64,000 nucleotides of DNA, from NCBI GenBank assembly GCA_030278955.1, contig JAOANR010000013.1, positions 44,986,191 through 45,050,190 of the forward strand, in the 5' to 3' direction. Position 1 is the first letter of the stretch; every line of letters begins with the position of its first letter. This stretch comes from Hygrophila difformis. Lineage: Eukaryota; Streptophyta; Magnoliopsida; Lamiales; Acanthaceae. Shown here piece after piece: positions 60,729-64,000 of this stretch. The position numbers and the translations under genes were made by a program. Below the pieces are notes generated by a model. That model searched no databases and was not told the origin of the DNA. It worked only from the letters and a program-made list of their open reading frames with translations.

Positions 60729-60988
60729 CTCCCTCCATCCCAGCTAACGTGTTTTGTTTGATTTTTTGACACTGTTCATTGTTCTACTTTGACTCGATCT
60801 TATTGCATGTATATATTTGGAAAAAATAGTCAAGTTGGGTCTTGTTAAAATCGTATAATTATATGCAGTTTTGGAATATATATTTTACATAATTTTTTGT
60901 TGTAAACATTTTAAGATATTAGCGGTTGAATAAGTGTCTTGAATTGTCTGCAAAGTGAAACAAGACAAGTTAAGTTGGACCGAAGGAG
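60729..60988. mobile_element. Stowaway-like MITE downstream of the WRKY gene
   Basis: CTCCCTCCATCCCAG at the left and GGACCGAAGGAG at the right, with TA on both sides. It is the closest relative of the split copy at 38559-39284. Confidence 0.78.
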
Positions 60989-61409
60989 TATATGGAAGGG
61001 AATATGTATTACATTAGTTTATTAATTAGTGATTACCCTCAGCCCTGTTGTCATTTATAATTAATAGCACTCTGTAAATTACTAGAATTCTTAGCAGTTT
61101 TGTGCACACTTATTTTCTGACCATTTTAAGCAGAGGCCCATATCATCATACATACATAAGATACATTTTGACCTAAATAATCCAGTAAAAACACCATATA
61201 TAAAATACTACTACAACCTAAGATCACCATTACTTTCCAGATGTTTATTCCACTTTCTTAACTAGATAAAATTATAGTACCACTCCGTATAATCTTAATT
61301 AAGTCATCGGTTGTTCCAAAGTGTTCATAAATAACCTGTCCTTTTTTTTTCATTCCAAAAATTTATTGGATATACAGGAATCAGGATGTTCATCTATCAC
61401 ATTATACAC

Positions 61410-61647
61410 AATGCCTTGTTCACTTAATTGGATAATTAGCCTTGATAATAAACTATTTTATCAAGACTAATTACATAATGTTCACTTTGAGGGATTAGGG
61501 TCCTTGATTATATATATAAGAATTCTTGTCTAATGAGACTAGATTCATATATAATAATTACATAGAACTAGGTAGGGAATAATTTAATAATATGGGATAA
61601 GATTAAATTAGTCAATAATCTCATCTCTCAAAGTGAACATACATGCC
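61410..61647. mobile_element. Possible Tourist-like MITE
   Basis: ATGCCTTGTTCACTTAATTG at the left is weakly complementary to CTCAAAGTGAACATACATGC at the right. Central sequence is AT-rich with local inverted repeats (TTGATAATAAACTATTTTATCAAG region). Boundaries and target duplication are not clear. Confidence 0.4.
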
Positions 61648-64000
61648 CAAAATACATAGATTTACCCATCCTATATTTCTTTAGGAGGGATCGAAAAGTA
61701 CATTTTAGTTTACTGTATCCCTCTCATTTTATGTTTCAGCTGTTGGTTATAAGTAATTCATTGTGTATAATTTAATTACTTGATATGATGGACACTTGGT
61801 GCAGGGAAAATTAATTCTCCCAATGACATGTCCATGACGATTGGTATATATAATGAGGTTGTGGTATATATAGACCACAAACCACAGTAGCAATTTGGAT
61901 GATTTGCTAAAGGGGGGATATTAATTTAAAACCCAATATTTACAGAAGATAATGAGGTTGTGGTGGTCTAATTAATGTACAAATTGGCCTAAATTAAATT
62001 TCTTCAAATGCTTAATTATTATTATCAAGACGTTTGTAGTTGAGTTTGATTCGAGTTTTAACAATTTCAAGCTGAGTATTATGATACATGCGCGAACGAA
62101 TTAGGTCGAAACTTGAATATTTTTTTGTTCTAGAATACCAATCATTCACCCTCGAACGTCGGCAAATTAATTACTATTCAATCATTCGAGTTTGGCGATC
62201 GTGAAATAAGATCTTATGTTTCATTTTTTATATGTATGTATTTGTGTGTATATATATATATATATCGTTGTCACACTTAATATAAATATGATACAAAATA
62301 CTTTTTAGGATTATTTATACTATGAGCAAGATAGTGAAATGATACAAATCATAACTGCATAAAATAAAACGTAAGTAGGAGTAAATGTTATATTAAGACA
62401 GTCACATCTGTATCTAGAATTACTGTTACACAATTTAAAGTGCAATAATGGGAATTAAGATCGACGCACAACTTGACTTCAAAATCTTCATGTCATAACA
62501 ATCGTCACTCTCTTAATTACTAAAACTTAAACTTCTCTTCCAAATTAACTTTTAAAAAAATGAAGAAATGTTTTTTTTCCCTGACAACGAGTGTTTAATT
62601 ACTAAACCTTATTACCATAATCATAATAATATAAAATATGTTATTATAGAATTTATTAATCCTATTTGCCCATATAATAAAAGTTGCACTTAAACATATG
62701 TGTGACTGGGCCCCAATTCCAAGAATGGCCCACAACGGCCCAATGATATTATTTTAGCCCAATCAACTTATACTACACTCCAACAGCTAATTCAACTTCC
62801 CCCAATTTCCCCCCAAATATAAAATGAAAGGATAAGACCTCAGTGAGCTAGGGCTTGCACAGTTGCACCAACTCAATACTTTATTTTAGTTTACATATCG
62901 AAAAAATGTGGCCAACAATTTGGATATTTGGGAGTCAGCAGATCCGCTAGCAGATAGCAGATTCGGAAAGAGAACTGTGAGAGGATATGCTCTTCCAATA
63001 TGCTATATGCTACCAAATATGCTTGTTCCCAAACATACTCCTTTGTATATAAATAATTGAATATATAATAATATAAACTTAATGAAAGGCAATAGTGTGC
63101 TTTTTGTGCAGCACACACATACATGTAATGGATTGCCAAGTGCCAACCATGTGTCTTCCTCAATAGTAATGTCATATTATTATGGGGCCAAGACAGAAGA
63201 TGCAATGAATAAGAGGGATAGAGCTATTTGGGGAACTTAAAAGTTAATGTTGAATCAGAACACTAGTGATTCCTCATAGTAGTATATTCATCAAACTCAT
63301 CATTCTTCCCATTTTCAACACTCCACTCATCCTTTCCAAAATTGTGGTGTGCTGGTATTTACCACTGTTAATTGGATCTGTATATTATTTTTTACTAGCA
63401 TTTACCTACAGTAACAAGTGTGGATTAAAAAATCACTCCCACAAGTATTTAGTATGCATAGTATGACTTGCATTCTAATCCAACCAACCATCCATCATAG
63501 AAACCTAACCTACACCACACAAATACACAGCACATATACTACATATACATATAGCTTCCTTAACAATCACTTGATGCTTCACTCACCTTTTTCACCTGTT
63601 GAATGGTTGGTTGCTTGAGAGCCACCTAATCTGATGTGAACATGTCCATAATTGTAATGATGGAGGCAATCCATGACAACAAACACCTTGCAGCCCTTCC
63701 TATGATTGGGATGGGTTTAGGACATAAGCTTGGGGATCAAAATAAGGATTTTGGGATTGTGATAATGAGATGCAAACTAACATAGGTGAGAAATGTGCCT
63801 AATTTTCTTATCAGTGATGCATTCTGTTTAAGGCTATTTCTCTCCCAGTGTCTTGTTCCTACTGCAGATATCTAAGGTAAGTTCATACCGCGATTTTTTT
63901 TCATCTTTCGATGGATCAGCTTACGGAACTTACAAACATGGCAAGTATGAATAAACGAATGGTTATGCAAATATACCGTATTTTCAAGTACTGTAATGAC
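61648..64000. other. Intergenic to the end of the window
   Basis: AT-rich sequence. Short open frames near 62891-63205 and 63266-63618 show no family similarity. A stretch near 62905-62970 resembles one near 20027-20070 and may be a dispersed repeat. No tRNA or known microRNA was recognised. Confidence 0.4.

Overview
The window is nuclear DNA of a flowering plant, almost certainly a eudicot. Genes carry many short GT-AG exons, the background is AT-rich, and the plant families are unmistakable: plastid ribosomal protein L34, remorin, WRKY, a CLE peptide, plastidial starch phosphorylase and purple acid phosphatase. Mobile DNA of nearly every plant class fills the gaps. An asterid such as a member of Lamiales is possible, but that is only a guess.

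Layout. 1-7.3 kb is transposon-like: a plus-strand gene resembling the putative plant transposon protein family, a 2.2-kb array of TTACCAA and GGACGG motifs, and a convergent eight-exon gene for a Ulp1-type cysteine protease. 7.7-20 kb is gene-rich: plastid RPL34 (+), a remorin (-), a damaged GH79 heparanase-like gene (-) and an 11-exon secreted leucine-rich-repeat gene (-). 20-28 kb holds MITEs, a 5'-truncated LINE, a hAT-type element, a CLE9/10-like signalling peptide gene (-) and a 1.06-kb fold-back element. 28.06-38.22 kb is one non-autonomous LTR retrotransposon with three LTRs and two internal regions. 38.2-39.3 kb is nested MITEs. 39.7-42.2 kb is a PAP2/PAP9-like purple acid phosphatase (+). 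44.4-49.4 kb is plastidial alpha-glucan phosphorylase in 15 exons (+). 49.4-57.3 kb is repeat-rich intergenic DNA with a non-autonomous CACTA element and a hAT element. 57.3-60.4 kb is a group IIc WRKY gene (+). The rest is intergenic with MITEs.

The host genes are independent transcription units with no shared pathway apparent. Splice models for Ulp1, RPL34, remorin, LRR, PAP, phosphorylase and WRKY were built by hand; every junction is GT-AG and every reading frame closes exactly. The GH79 gene does not close: it has two frameshifts, an apparent loss of a conserved N-terminal block and a small transposon next to its signal-peptide exon.

The strongest non-gene observation is the three-LTR retrotransposon. 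Its middle LTR is a mosaic, like the right LTR at one end and like the left LTR at the other, as unequal crossing-over predicts. A Stowaway-like MITE sits only in the middle LTR, and the right LTR has a 3-bp footprint at the same site.
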